Assembly: GCF_030285625.1 (NCBI RefSeq)
Contig: NZ_CP127294.1
Location: forward strand, 4,808,501-4,872,500
Source of the DNA: Amycolatopsis sp. 2-15
GTDB taxonomy: Bacteria; Actinomycetota; Actinomycetes; Mycobacteriales; Pseudonocardiaceae
Direction: 5' to 3'
Length of the DNA stretch: 64,000 nt
Every line of letters begins with the position of its first letter. Positions within the stretch are counted from its first letter, which is position 1. The notes below the pieces were generated by a model. The model did no database searches. It was not told the origin of the DNA and was given only the letters and a program-made list of their open reading frames with translations. Made by a program: the position numbers and the translations under genes. Positions 17,013-24,802 of the stretch are shown one piece after another.

Positions 17013-17426
17013 TCAGGCCGAGCGGCGGGCCTTCGGGTGCCGCAGGTGGTCGCGTTCGCGGATCTCGTCGTCGTCGAGGAACGTGAGCATCGGTACGTCG
17101 GGCGCGCAGACCATGCAGACCACGAACTTGCTCTCGATGTCCTCGCGCAGGTTGCCGGCCTGGTAGTGCACCACCTCGCCGCCGGGCTCCCAGAACGCCT
17201 CGCCGGCCTTGATCGGGTAGGGCTCCTCGCCTTCGAGCTCGAAGAGGATCTCGCCTTCGAGCACGTAGCCGAACACGGGACCGGAATGCCGGTGCGGGCC
17301 GCTGCCTGGGTCGCCGGGCGGGATCGAGACGGTGCCGACCATGAAGTGCGCGCCCTCCGGGACGAACGGCGGGGTGCGCGTGAGCAGGTTGTCGTAGGTG
17401 CTGCGTGAGCCGGGTGAAAGAATCAT
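17013..17426 (-). CDS. Cupin domain protein
   Basis: 137 residues, one beta-barrel. Cupin motif 1 is PHRHSGPVFGYVLEGEI with metal-ligand His residues and Glu; motif 2 is AGEAFWEPGGEVVHY. Single-domain cupins are metal-dependent isomerases, dioxygenases or sensors. ATG 17426 begins MILSPGSRSTYDN. It lies downstream of the Ro60 gene on the same strand but is separated from it by a strong hairpin, so it is probably independent. A redox link to the convergent Rrf2 regulator is only a guess. Confidence 0.85.
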   Translation of the reverse strand: MILSPGSRSTYDNLLTRTPPFVPEGAHFMVGTVSIPPGDPGSGPHRHSGPVFGYVLEGEILFELEGEEPYPIKAGEAFWEPGGEVVHYQAGNLREDIESKFVVCMVCAPDVPMLTFLDDDEIRERDHLRHPKARRSA

Positions 17427-17510
17427 ACGTCGAGGTTAGGTCCGCGTCCGCGCGCGTGACCGGTCCAGTCGAAGTCCGATTTCCTGTACCGGTTGGGCCG
17501 CGCCACAAGC

Positions 17511-17562
17511 ACTGTCGCAATCGGACGGTGGTCATCCGGGACCACCGTCCGATCGCGACAGT
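17511..17562 (-). terminator. 22-bp stem terminator after the Ro60 gene
   Basis: The arm starting ACTGTCGCAATCGG (17511-17532) pairs with 17541-17562 over 22 bp with one mismatch and an 8-base loop. It begins exactly at the Ro60 stop codon, on the boundary with the cupin gene. Confidence 0.8.
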
Positions 17563-19130
17563 CAGAACGGCCAGTCGGCGTCGCGCCCGGCCTCCAGGAG
17601 CGGGATCATCCGGAAGGCCTGGTCGGTCAGGCCGCCGAACGTGTGCCGGTAACGGCCGCCGCTGGGCGCGTGGCCACGCTCGTACCCGGCCAGGTTCCAC
17701 GTGTACAGCGGGGTGGCCGCCGGCACGGACCGCCCGACGTCGCCGTGCGCGGCCTGCTCGTCGGTGAGGATCACGACGCGGTCGTGGCCGCGCTCGTGCT
17801 TCCCGACGGCCAGCTGCGTGTCGGTGCCGTTGCCGAGGAAGTACCCGTCGGCCCTCCAGCGGTCCACCGCCTTCAGCAGCGACTCCCGCTGCCGCAGCGG
17901 GAACTCGCGGGTGTCGTCGGAGAACGACACGATGTCGGCCTTCTCGCACCGCTGCCCGAGCGCGAGCCCGAACACCGCGGCCGCGTCCCACCTCTTCAGC
18001 GTGCCGTCCTTCGAGAACCGCGAGGTCATCGACCACGAGGTGTCCACCAGGATCAGCGTGCGGCCCGGCAGCACCGGGACGTTGGCGAGCGAGTGCGTGA
18101 TCGCCTGTTCCAGCGCCCACGCCCACCGCAGCGACGGGGCCGCGCGGTAGGCCGAGAGGAACCGCATCGGCAGCTGACGCGACCGCGCGACTTGCTCCGG
18201 GTCGGCGAGCCGCGTGGCGACGGCCTGCGCCACCTCGTCGGAAACCCCGGCCTGGTCGAAGTTGCGCAGGTTGCGCAGCAGCGCCATGTAGCCCATGGAC
18301 GGGATCATCGACTCCCACGCGGCCGAGGTCAGCGGCCCCTGGAGCCACCCGGCGAGCGACTCCCACGTCATCCCGGCGCGGCGCAGCGCCTCGGGCGCCG
18401 TGGCGGACTCGACCAGCTCGCGCCGTCGCTCGACCGGCCACGCCATCAGCTCCCGGTGCGCGCCGAGAGTCCCCAGTGCGGCCGGGATCTCGCGGTCGGC
18501 GTGGAAACGGACGTCGAGGACGTGCTCGAACAGCGCGTCCTGCCAGCCGACGCGCGGGCCGGGGTGCGTCAGCCCGAGGACGTCGGCGAACCGGAACCCG
18601 CGCGCGTCGGAGTCCCACTTGAGGTAGGAGCTCTCGGTGTAGAGGCGCTGGGCGGCGTCGGCGATACCGCGCTTCACCGGCTTGGGCACGGCGCGGCCGT
18701 GGACGCCGGTCCAGTAGGCCAGCAGCTCACCCGGCTCGTCGGCCCGCTGGAGCACGCTGTTCACGGCCTGGCGCGACAGCCCTTCGAGGCCGGCCTCACG
18801 CCGGGCCGCCGCGAACTCGGCCGCGCCGACCAGCGCCGCGGTCCGCAGGTTCGCTTCCCGGCGCAGCCACGCGAGGAAGCGGACCGTCCACTCGGGATCA
18901 GCCAGCGTCGCGGCGCGCACGAGCTCGGCGTAGCGGGTGTCGCGCTGTTCGGCGCTCTCGTAGAAGGTGTGCTCGCCGACCATGTTGGTCACGGCGAGCA
19001 GGAACAGCTCGCTCTTGGCATCGCGTGCGTAGCCGGGCCCGCCTTCGTAGGTGTGCCCGCTCGCGACGGCCTCGCTGGAGATCGGCGAGCGGGCCGCCCG
19101 CAGCGCGCCGAGGATGTTGAACTTGGCCAT
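17562..19130 (-). CDS. rsr: Ro60/TROVE-domain RNA-binding protein
   Basis: 522 residues. The N-terminal TROVE/HEAT-repeat ring (about residues 1-350) shows family features such as GYARDAKSELFLLAVTNMVG and FLAWLRREANLRTAAL. The C-terminal vWA domain has a MIDAS motif DTSWSM at about residue 363 and a later ILTDEQAAHGD. Ro60 proteins hold misfolded RNA in the ring and bind Y RNAs on its outer surface, and bacterial Rsr links Y RNA to exonucleases such as PNPase. I chose ATG 19130 because GAGGGGG precedes it; ATG 19163 would run into the upstream RNA. Two Y-RNA-like genes lie directly upstream on the same strand. Confidence 0.92.
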   Translation of the reverse strand: MAKFNILGALRAARSPISSEAVASGHTYEGGPGYARDAKSELFLLAVTNMVGEHTFYESAEQRDTRYAELVRAATLADPEWTVRFLAWLRREANLRTAALVGAAEFAAARREAGLEGLSRQAVNSVLQRADEPGELLAYWTGVHGRAVPKPVKRGIADAAQRLYTESSYLKWDSDARGFRFADVLGLTHPGPRVGWQDALFEHVLDVRFHADREIPAALGTLGAHRELMAWPVERRRELVESATAPEALRRAGMTWESLAGWLQGPLTSAAWESMIPSMGYMALLRNLRNFDQAGVSDEVAQAVATRLADPEQVARSRQLPMRFLSAYRAAPSLRWAWALEQAITHSLANVPVLPGRTLILVDTSWSMTSRFSKDGTLKRWDAAAVFGLALGQRCEKADIVSFSDDTREFPLRQRESLLKAVDRWRADGYFLGNGTDTQLAVGKHERGHDRVVILTDEQAAHGDVGRSVPAATPLYTWNLAGYERGHAPSGGRYRHTFGGLTDQAFRMIPLLEAGRDADWPF

Positions 19131-19168
19131 GGGTCGACCCCCTCTGTTCGTGTGTGTGGTCATGGGAA

Positions 19169-19346
19169 GGGAGCAACAGTTTCAGGTGTGCCCGAGAAAA
19201 AGTCGGCCACGGTACGTTTAGCCGCTCTACCGGATTGAGCTACACCCCGATATGTCGGGGTGACGGGATTCGAACCCGCAACCTGCCCGTTGACAGCGGA
19301 AGTAACCGTCACCTGCGCACCGGGCACACCTGAAATTGTTGCTCCC
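19169..19346 (-). ncRNA. Y RNA with circularly permuted tRNA-like module (YrlA-like)
   Basis: Read on the minus strand, a 26-bp almost perfect stem (5' arm GGGAGCAACAATTTCAGG and on, 3' arm 19169-19194) closes the RNA. Inside is a bulged helix (GGTGACGGTTAC with GTACCGTGGCC). The tip holds tRNA parts in permuted order: T-arm GCGGG-TTCGAAT-CCCGT (19279-19263), 3' acceptor strand CACCCCG, loop ACATAT, 5' acceptor strand CGGGGTG, TA, and D-arm GCTC-AATCCGGTA-GAGC. There is no anticodon arm: the long stem takes its place. This is the known layout of bacterial YrlA RNAs that bind Ro60. It is not a normal tRNA gene. Confidence 0.85.
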
Positions 19347-19363
19347 GAAGAAGCTTTCGGTCC

Positions 19364-19466
19364 GGTTCGGTGCGCCCGGGAAAGATCGGCCACGGTGTAC
19401 AGGAATCGAACCTGCGAGCACCAGTGAAGTAACCGTTGCCTGCGCACCGGGCACACTCGAACCTTG
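19364..19466 (-). ncRNA. Second, shorter Y-like RNA with a T-arm only
   Basis: The closing stem pairs GGTTCG-A-GTGTGCCCGG (from 19463) with CCGGGCGCACCGAACC (to 19364), with one bulged A. It shares with the downstream RNA the blocks GTGCCCGGTGCGCAGG, ACGGTTACTTC and CGTGGCCGA, which should form the Ro-binding bulged helix. The tip is reduced to a T-arm, GCAGG-TTCGATT-CCTGT (19415-19399), held by a short GGTG/CACC helix; acceptor and D-arm are missing. Transcription likely starts near 19466. Confidence 0.75.
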
Positions 19467-19472
19467 ACGGTT

Positions 19473-19502
19473 ACTCTAGCCGCGCGGATCCGGTGGTGTC
19501 GC
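19473..19502 (-). promoter_or_regulatory. Promoter of the Y RNA/Ro60 locus
   Basis: On the minus strand GCGACA (19502-19497), an 18-bp spacer and TAGAGT (19478-19473) resemble a housekeeping promoter. The predicted start near 19466 coincides with the 5' end of the first RNA's stem. It lies just past the SnoaL-like gene stop. Confidence 0.6.
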
Positions 19503-19523
19503 GGGGTTTTTCCGGTACCGGCT

Positions 19524-19856
19524 TCAGGGTTCGATGACCAGCCGCGAGATCAGGCCGTGGTCGAGCGTGAAGCGGAAGTGCAGATCGACCTGCCCGCCGG
19601 GGAAATCGCCTTCGAGGTGGTGCGTGGCGACGACGTGGTCGTCGTCGATCTGCTCGGTGGCGATGAGCGTGCTGGTGTAGGTGTGTTCGCTCGCGGCGCC
19701 CTCGAGCCAGCCGCGGATTTCGGCGGGGCCGTGGTAGGTGCGGCCGTCGTCGGCGACGGTGGCGTCGGGGGTGAAGTGCGGCAGCGCGCGGTCGGCGTCG
19801 CGGGTTTCGTGCGCGGCGAGGTAGCCGACGACGGTCTGCGGCAGTGCGGTGGTCAT
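19524..19856 (-). CDS. SnoaL-like (NTF2-fold) protein
   Basis: 110 residues in one NTF2-like cone: TVVGYLAAHETRDADRALPH, FTPDATVADDGRTYHG, EIRGWLEGAASEHTYT. Family members are small isomerases, cyclases or ligand-binding proteins. ATG 19856 follows a GAGG. It is divergent from the MerR gene, and its promoter has the same 19-bp-spacer architecture as the MerR promoter, so it is the likely MerR target. Confidence 0.85.
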   Translation of the reverse strand: MTTALPQTVVGYLAAHETRDADRALPHFTPDATVADDGRTYHGPAEIRGWLEGAASEHTYTSTLIATEQIDDDHVVATHHLEGDFPGGQVDLHFRFTLDHGLISRLVIEP

Positions 19857-19903
19857 GCTGGGCCTCATTCGTTCGGATCGGGATGACAGCACCACCGTCG
19901 GCC

Positions 19904-19962
19904 CTCTCCCGGGGAGAGAGCCAAACCCGAGTTGACCCTCTCCCCGGGAGAGGGTGCACAGT
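19904..19962. promoter_or_regulatory. Twin MerR-type promoters with CTCTCCCCGGGAGAG operators
   Basis: A perfect 10-1-10 palindrome (19935-19955, core CTCTCCCCGGGAGAG) sits between TTGACC (19932) and CACAGT (19957), spacer 19 bp, facing MerR. A near-identical copy (19904-19918) sits between TTGGCT and GACGGT on the minus strand, also 19 bp apart, facing the SnoaL gene. Over-long 19-bp spacers with a central dyad are the hallmark of MerR-activated promoters. Confidence 0.8.
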
Positions 19963-19968
19963 GGCGGT

Positions 19969-20781
19969 ATGCGGTCAGGCCTGACGATCGGCGAGTTCGC
20001 CCAGCTCACGCGCTTGAGCGTGCGCACGCTGCGCCGGTACCACGAGGCGGGGCTGCTGGCTCCCGCGTCGGTCGACGACGCCACGGGCTACCGCTACTAC
20101 GCGCGCGAGCAGATCCCGAACGCCCAGGTGATCCACCGCTTGCGCGAGCTCGACGTGCCGCTGGCCGAGGTGAAACACATCCTCGCCGCGGGGGATCCGC
20201 GAACGCGCGCCGACCTCGTCGCCGGCCACCTGCGACGGCTGGAGGACCGGCTGGACCGCACGCGCGCCGCGGTCACGTCGTTGCGGCGGCTGCTGAAGCC
20301 CGACGTCGAGGAGCTGGCGGTCGAGCTGCGCTCGGTCCCCGCGCGGACCGTCGCGGCGATCGAGGCCACTGTGGACCTCGACCACGTGCTGCAGTGGTAC
20401 GACGTGGCGATGTCCGAACTGGACGCCGCTGTCGCCGGCCGCGAGGGCTTCACGCCGCCGGGCGGGCTGTACGACAACGAGCTGTTCACGTCCGGCCGGG
20501 GCACGGCCCTGGCCTACCGGCCGGTGCCCGACGCCCCGGCGGTCGGCCGCGTTGCGCCGCACACGCTTCCGGCCACGGACCTCGCCGTGACAGTGCACGT
20601 CGGCGACCACGACGACCTCGACGTCGCCTACGGCCGGCTGGGCAACTGGGTGGTGGAGCACGCGCTCGCGGTGGCCGGTCCCGTGCACGAGACCTACCTG
20701 TGCGGCCCGCGCGACGACCCGGACCCGCGGGCGTGGCGCACGGAGATCGGCTGGCCGGTGTTCCGGGTTTCGCCGGTCTGA
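19969..20781 (+). CDS. MerR regulator with GyrI-like effector domain
   Basis: 270 residues. The N-terminal MerR HTH is LTIGEFAQLTRLSVRTLRRY, then HEAGLLAPASVDDATGYRYY. A coiled coil follows (about residues 75-115), then a GyrI/SOUL-like effector domain (about 120-270). This matches multidrug or small-molecule sensors of the BmrR/TipA type. ATG 19969 lies seven bases after the -10 of a 19-bp-spacer promoter, so the mRNA is probably leaderless and autoregulated. Confidence 0.9.
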   Translation: MRSGLTIGEFAQLTRLSVRTLRRYHEAGLLAPASVDDATGYRYYAREQIPNAQVIHRLRELDVPLAEVKHILAAGDPRTRADLVAGHLRRLEDRLDRTRAAVTSLRRLLKPDVEELAVELRSVPARTVAAIEATVDLDHVLQWYDVAMSELDAAVAGREGFTPPGGLYDNELFTSGRGTALAYRPVPDAPAVGRVAPHTLPATDLAVTVHVGDHDDLDVAYGRLGNWVVEHALAVAGPVHETYLCGPRDDPDPRAWRTEIGWPVFRVSPV

Positions 20782-20984
20782 GACCACGCGGGTGGCGTCG
20801 GCCGCGGGAAGTAGTCGTGGACGGGGTCCTGCGGGAGTGCGGTGTCCTCGAGGAGCTGCTGCGGGACGTGCTGCTCGACCGGCTGCCGGGACCGCAGCTC
20901 GCCGCGCTCCGTCGCGTGGCCGGGCCCCGAGTCTGCGCGAATCGTTCAGCGGACCGCTCCCGGCGCGGTGAACGTGGCGTCGAT

Positions 20985-21773
20985 CTCGTCCCCGTCCGGG
21001 CTTCGCGGGTTGACCGGTCCCCTCGGCAGCCTCAACGTCAACATCGCGCGCGATCGGGCCCGCGCTGGCCGGGTTCGTGCTGGCGCTGACCGGGCCGGTG
21101 GTGTTCGGCATCAACGCCGTGTCGGACCTGCTGATCCTGGTCGCGGTGCTGAGGTGGCGGCGCACCACCGCCGAGCCGGCCGGCTCGGCGGAACCTCTGC
21201 TGCCCGCCTTGCGGGCCGGAATCCGGTATGTGCGGTACGCGCCCGGTGTCCGCCGGATCTTGGTGCGTGCCTCGGTGTTCGTATTGCCGGCGTCAGCGTT
21301 GTGGGGGGCTGCTGCCGGTCGTGGCCTCTGACCGGCTCGCCCTCGGTTCCGGCGGCTACGGCGTGCTGCTCGACGCCCTCGGCCTCGGAGCGGTGGGCGG
21401 TGCCGTGCTGATGCGGCCGATGCGCGCGCGGTTCGGCCGCAACACGCTGCTGGGGGCCGCTACCATCGCGTACGTGGTCGGGGTGTTCGCCGCGGCGTTG
21501 CTGCCGAGCGCGGTGGTGGTCGTGGTGCTGCTCGTGCTGGGCGGAGCCGGCTGGCTGGCGGGTCTGTCCACATTGAACGCCACGCTGCAGCTCGCGCTGC
21601 CCGCGTGGGTCCGCGCGCGGGCGCCGGCGGTGTACCTGATGATCTTCCTGGGCGGCCAGGGTGTCGGCGCGCTGATCTGGGGCCTGGTCGCCGCCGCGGG
21701 GCGCGGCGGCGACCTTGGCCGTCTCCGGCGTGCTGCTCGTGATCGGCTTGCTGCGCCTCGCGGTCGGCTGCGA
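20985..21773 (+). pseudogene. Frameshifted MFS transporter remnant
   Basis: Membrane segments in three frames together read like the second half of an EntS-type MFS exporter: SLNVNIAR, then PALAGFVLALTGPVVFGINA, RRTTAEPAGSAEPLLPALRA, SDRLALGSGGYGVLLDALG, RPMRARFGRNTLLGAATIA and GGAGWLAGLSTLNATLQLA. Frame changes occur near 21045, 21300 and 21715. The first six helices are missing. The 200 bp before it (20782-20985) hold no gene I can support. Confidence 0.7.
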
Positions 21774-22050
21774 CCCCGAAGACTTGCTCGCCCGGCGGCT
21801 GGTGACCGAGCTGTCGGCGACCAGCTCCCCGTTCCGCCGCGTCTCGGCCGACCACCGCGTGGAGGCGACCCCGCGCTCGACGAACCGGATGTTCCACCCG
21901 GTCGCGGGCGAGCTGAACCCCTACGTCGAGCACCTGGCCTCCCAGGGCGCCGGCGGGCAGAACCTTTTCACGTTCGTTCCCAGCCCCGGGACAGGTACCG
22001 CGGAAGCGGTCGACAAGATCCTGGCCAGGGAAAACGTGCCGGTGAGCTGA
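21774..22050 (+). pseudogene. Unrecognised coding remnant
   Basis: The frame of the last MFS piece runs on without a stop into DPEDLLARRLVTELSATSSP and then NPYVEHLASQGAGGQNLFTF, ending ILARENVPVS. Codon use is coding-like, but I do not recognise it and it has no start of its own. It may be a foreign gene end fused to the MFS relic. Confidence 0.35.
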
Positions 22051-22163
22051 CCTTCGCGGGCACAGTGGGCCATGGCCTGGCGGGACCGGAGCCACCTGCA
22101 GTGATTCATTCGTGACCCGATCGGGTAAGTCGACAGGAAGCGCGCTTACCGCGGATCGGGGAG

Positions 22164-22652
22164 GTGGTGGCGTTGACCGGGGCCCGAAGTGCCGGCCGTC
22201 CGGGCACGTGGGTGCTGCCGCTGCACGGCACCACGGCGGCGACGGTGCGGACCATGCGCAGATGGGTGTCACAGCACTTGGACACGCTGGGTGACGAGCA
22301 TCGCGACGACGTGCTCCTCGTCGCCACCGAATTGCTGGCCAACGCCCACGACCACGGCGGCGGACCGCGCCACCTGCAGCTGTGGCACAGCCTGCGCCCG
22401 TGCACCGTGCGGGTCGAGGTGGCCGACCGCAACCTCGTGCAGCCGACGATGGGCTTGTCGCGCCTGCCCGGCCCGCGCGGCCGTGGGCTCCTGCTCGTCG
22501 ACCGCCTGTCGGTGACGTGGGGTGTGCTGCCCGAGACCGAGTTCGAGCGCAAGACGGTGTGGGCGCAGATCCCGTGCCTCGGCCGGTGTCCCCGGCCCGG
22601 GCGGACGGGCGAGACCACCTACGGCGGCGGGTCCGGCGAGCTGGCCGGCTGA
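22164..22652 (+). CDS. RsbW-like ATP-binding protein (HATPase_c_2)
   Basis: About 162 residues. The GHKL ATP-binding signs are VLLVATELLANAHDHGGGP (N-box) and SRLPGPRGRGLLLVDRLSV (G2 region); the usual DxGxG box is reduced to VADRN. Proteins of this kind are anti-sigma-factor kinases or stand-alone regulators, abundant in actinomycetes. The start may be GTG 22164 or 22167 or TTG 22173 after GGGGAGG. The C-terminal 25 residues are Gly/Pro-rich. No sigma factor is adjacent. Confidence 0.82.
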   Translation: MVALTGARSAGRPGTWVLPLHGTTAATVRTMRRWVSQHLDTLGDEHRDDVLLVATELLANAHDHGGGPRHLQLWHSLRPCTVRVEVADRNLVQPTMGLSRLPGPRGRGLLLVDRLSVTWGVLPETEFERKTVWAQIPCLGRCPRPGRTGETTYGGGSGELAG

Positions 22653-22788
22653 GGCCGCGACTGTCCCCTGTGGACGGACTGACCTCCCGAGGGTGACCTG
22701 GCCGCCGTGGTCGCTGTCGCGTGTCGCGGCGCCGCGGACCCGCCCGCGGGAGCCCCGCCGCCGACGCTTCCGTCGCGTCGGCCCAGGT

Positions 22789-22807
22789 CTCATCCTGCGC
22801 GGGTGAA
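22789..22807. promoter_or_regulatory. CTCATC box A, upstream of the AI-2E permease
   Basis: CTCATCC-TGCGC-GGGTGAA, an imperfect palindrome. The same motif occurs at 24781 and 29945, both near the two LAL regulators. It is 155 bp before the permease start. The gap 22653-22961 shows no gene. Confidence 0.45.
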
Positions 22808-22961
22808 GCGCGAGCTGTGTGCGGACGGTGACCGTATCCTCGGGACCCGCCGGCCGGAGCCGCCGCGCAGGTCCGGCCACACCGGAGTGACATCGGGGAG
22901 TCGCCCGTCGACGCGGGGCACCGCCGCAGCACCCCAACCCGGACGAGGGTGAGGTGGTCTC

Positions 22962-24230
22962 GTGAAGCTGCGCGGACGAACCGGTGCCACGGAGTCGAAG
23001 CCGAAGCGCAAACGCTCCGAACCGACGCCGCTGGCGGCGACGTTCCCGCCCGGGAGCGTGCTGCCCCGAGTGCTGGTGATCATGCTGGGGGCCGCGTCGG
23101 TGGTGATCACGCTGGCCGGGGTGCGGGCGATCGCGTTCATCGTCGGTCCCGTGTTCCTGGCTCTGGTCATCGTGATCACCGCGAGCCCCGTGCAGGTCTG
23201 GCTGCTGCGCAAGGGCTGGCCTCGCTGGCTCACGACGGTCGTGCTCGTCACGGTGGTCTACCTCGTGATGGTGGGCCTGGTGTTCGTGGTGATCGTGTCG
23301 CTGGCACAGCTCGCGACGCTGCTGCCGCAGTACGCGGAGCGCGCGAGCGAACTGCTGCGATCCGCGACGGATCAGCTCGCCCAGTTCGGGGTCGGGCCGC
23401 AGCAGCTGCGGGAAGTGGCGTCTTCGCTGGACCTCGGCAAGCTCGCGGGCTTCGTCGGCTCCCTGCTGTCCGGCATCGGCGGTGTGCTCACCAACCTCGT
23501 GTTCCTGCTGGCGCTGCTGCTGTTCGTCAGCACCGAGGCCACGTGGTCCGATCAGCGCCTGAACGCCATCGACAGCGACCGGCCGTGGGTCACCGCCGCG
23601 TTCCACCGCTTCGCCGAAGGCACTCGCAGCTACATCCTCGTGACCACCGTGTTCGGCTTCATCGTGGCGGTGCTCGACGGCGGGGCGCTGGCGCTCATCG
23701 GCATCCCGGTGCCGATCCTGTGGGGGCTGCTCGCGTTCGTCACCAACTACATCCCGAACGTCGGCTTCGTGATCGGGGTGATCCCACCCGCGTTGCTGGG
23801 CCTGCTCGACGGCGGCTGGAAGAAGATGCTGGTCGTCATCGTGGTGTACGTGGCGCTGAATTTCGTGGTGCAGTCGCTGATCCAGCCGAGGTTCGTGGCC
23901 GGCTCCGTGGGGCTTTCGACGCTGGTGACGGTGCTGTCCCTGGTGTTCTGGGCGTGGCTGCTCGGGCCGCTGGGCGCCATCCTCGCGGTGCCGGCGACGC
24001 TGCTGCTCAAGGCGCTGTTCGTGGACATCGATCCGACGGCGGGCTGGGCCGACGCACTCATCCGCATGATCGGGAAACGGCCCCCGCCGGCGGCTCCGGA
24101 GCCGGTGAGCGAGGAAACCGGGGTGGCGACGGACGGCGAATCCGTCGTGGACACGGAAGCGCCGCCCACGGTGAAACCGCGTGCGGACGCCGGTGCGGAC
24201 CCCGGCGAACCGGGGCCCGCACCGGCCTGA
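22962..24230 (+). CDS. AI-2E family transporter
   Basis: 422 residues with seven or eight transmembrane segments and the long amphipathic loop typical of the family (about residues 115-170). Signature parts are GIPVPILWGLLAFVTNYIPN, GFVIGVIPPALLGLL and the C-terminal LGPLGAILAVPATLLLKALF. Despite the name, members export varied solutes or act as Na+/H+ antiporters. A charged, disordered C-terminal tail of about 60 residues follows. GTG 22962. Confidence 0.9.
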   Translation: MKLRGRTGATESKPKRKRSEPTPLAATFPPGSVLPRVLVIMLGAASVVITLAGVRAIAFIVGPVFLALVIVITASPVQVWLLRKGWPRWLTTVVLVTVVYLVMVGLVFVVIVSLAQLATLLPQYAERASELLRSATDQLAQFGVGPQQLREVASSLDLGKLAGFVGSLLSGIGGVLTNLVFLLALLLFVSTEATWSDQRLNAIDSDRPWVTAAFHRFAEGTRSYILVTTVFGFIVAVLDGGALALIGIPVPILWGLLAFVTNYIPNVGFVIGVIPPALLGLLDGGWKKMLVVIVVYVALNFVVQSLIQPRFVAGSVGLSTLVTVLSLVFWAWLLGPLGAILAVPATLLLKALFVDIDPTAGWADALIRMIGKRPPPAAPEPVSEETGVATDGESVVDTEAPPTVKPRADAGADPGEPGPAPA

Positions 24231-24238
24231 CCGCCCCG

Positions 24239-24700
24239 TCAGAGCTTCTGCATCTCCTTGCCGTGCACCGCGAGTGCGTAGATCACGAGCACGTCGACGG
24301 CGATGACGATGATCGCCCACAGCGGGTACGCCGGCAGGAACGCGAGATTGACGATCGCGCTCAGGCCCGCGAGGACGATGCCGGTGATCTGCGCGACCCG
24401 GTTGCCCATGAAGACGCCGATGCCGACGACGATCAGCAGGGCCCCGAGCGCGAGGTGCACCCAGCCCCACGTGGTGTAGTTGACCGAGACGACGAGGCCC
24501 GTCTCGTCGACCACGAAATAGCGGGTGTTGAGCAGCGCGACGAGCCCTTCGATCACCTGGAACGCGCCCAGCAGCATCATCATGGTCGCGGCGAAGGCGA
24601 CCCAGCCGGTCCAGCCGCTCGGTATCGACTGGCCGTCCGGGTAACGGCCGGTGGTTCCGCCGGCCTCGGTGTGCGGCGCTCGTGCTCCCGTGTCGGTCAT
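24239..24700 (-). CDS. DUF7144-type four-helix membrane protein
   Basis: 153 residues. A soluble N-terminus of about 30 residues is followed by four transmembrane segments, with SGWTGWVAFAATMMMLLGAF, FQVIEGLVALLNTRYFVV, TWGWVHLALGALLIVVGIGV and LWAIIVIAVDVLVIYAL. This pattern is the actinobacterial DUF7144 family of unknown function. It converges with the AI-2E gene (8 bp) and carries CTCATC box B 80 bp upstream of its start. Confidence 0.82.
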   Translation of the reverse strand: MTDTGARAPHTEAGGTTGRYPDGQSIPSGWTGWVAFAATMMMLLGAFQVIEGLVALLNTRYFVVDETGLVVSVNYTTWGWVHLALGALLIVVGIGVFMGNRVAQITGIVLAGLSAIVNLAFLPAYPLWAIIVIAVDVLVIYALAVHGKEMQKL

Positions 24701-24780
24701 GGTGAGAGTCCTCTCGTGTCCGCGGGATCCGTGCCCGTGCCGGGCTTGCGGAAAGCGTCGAACTAAGGCGCGGGTCCGGC

Positions 24781-24799
24781 CTCATCTGTCGCGGATGAA
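24781..24799. promoter_or_regulatory. CTCATC box B, upstream of the DUF7144 gene
   Basis: CTCATCT-GTCGC-GGATGAA, the most symmetric of three copies of one motif. It lies between the LAL regulator stop (24803) and the DUF7144 start (24700). Confidence 0.5.
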
Positions 24800-24802
24800 G
24801 CC

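Noticed and set aside
17493..19238. Very long plus-strand ORF opposite the Ro60 gene
   Set aside because: High GC keeps several frames open; only the minus strand shows TROVE and vWA motifs.
19201..19460. Two ordinary tRNA genes, one with a broken anticodon arm
   Set aside because: The T-arm precedes the acceptor and D-arm and there is no anticodon loop. Long flanking stems close the structure, so they are Y RNAs, not tRNAs.
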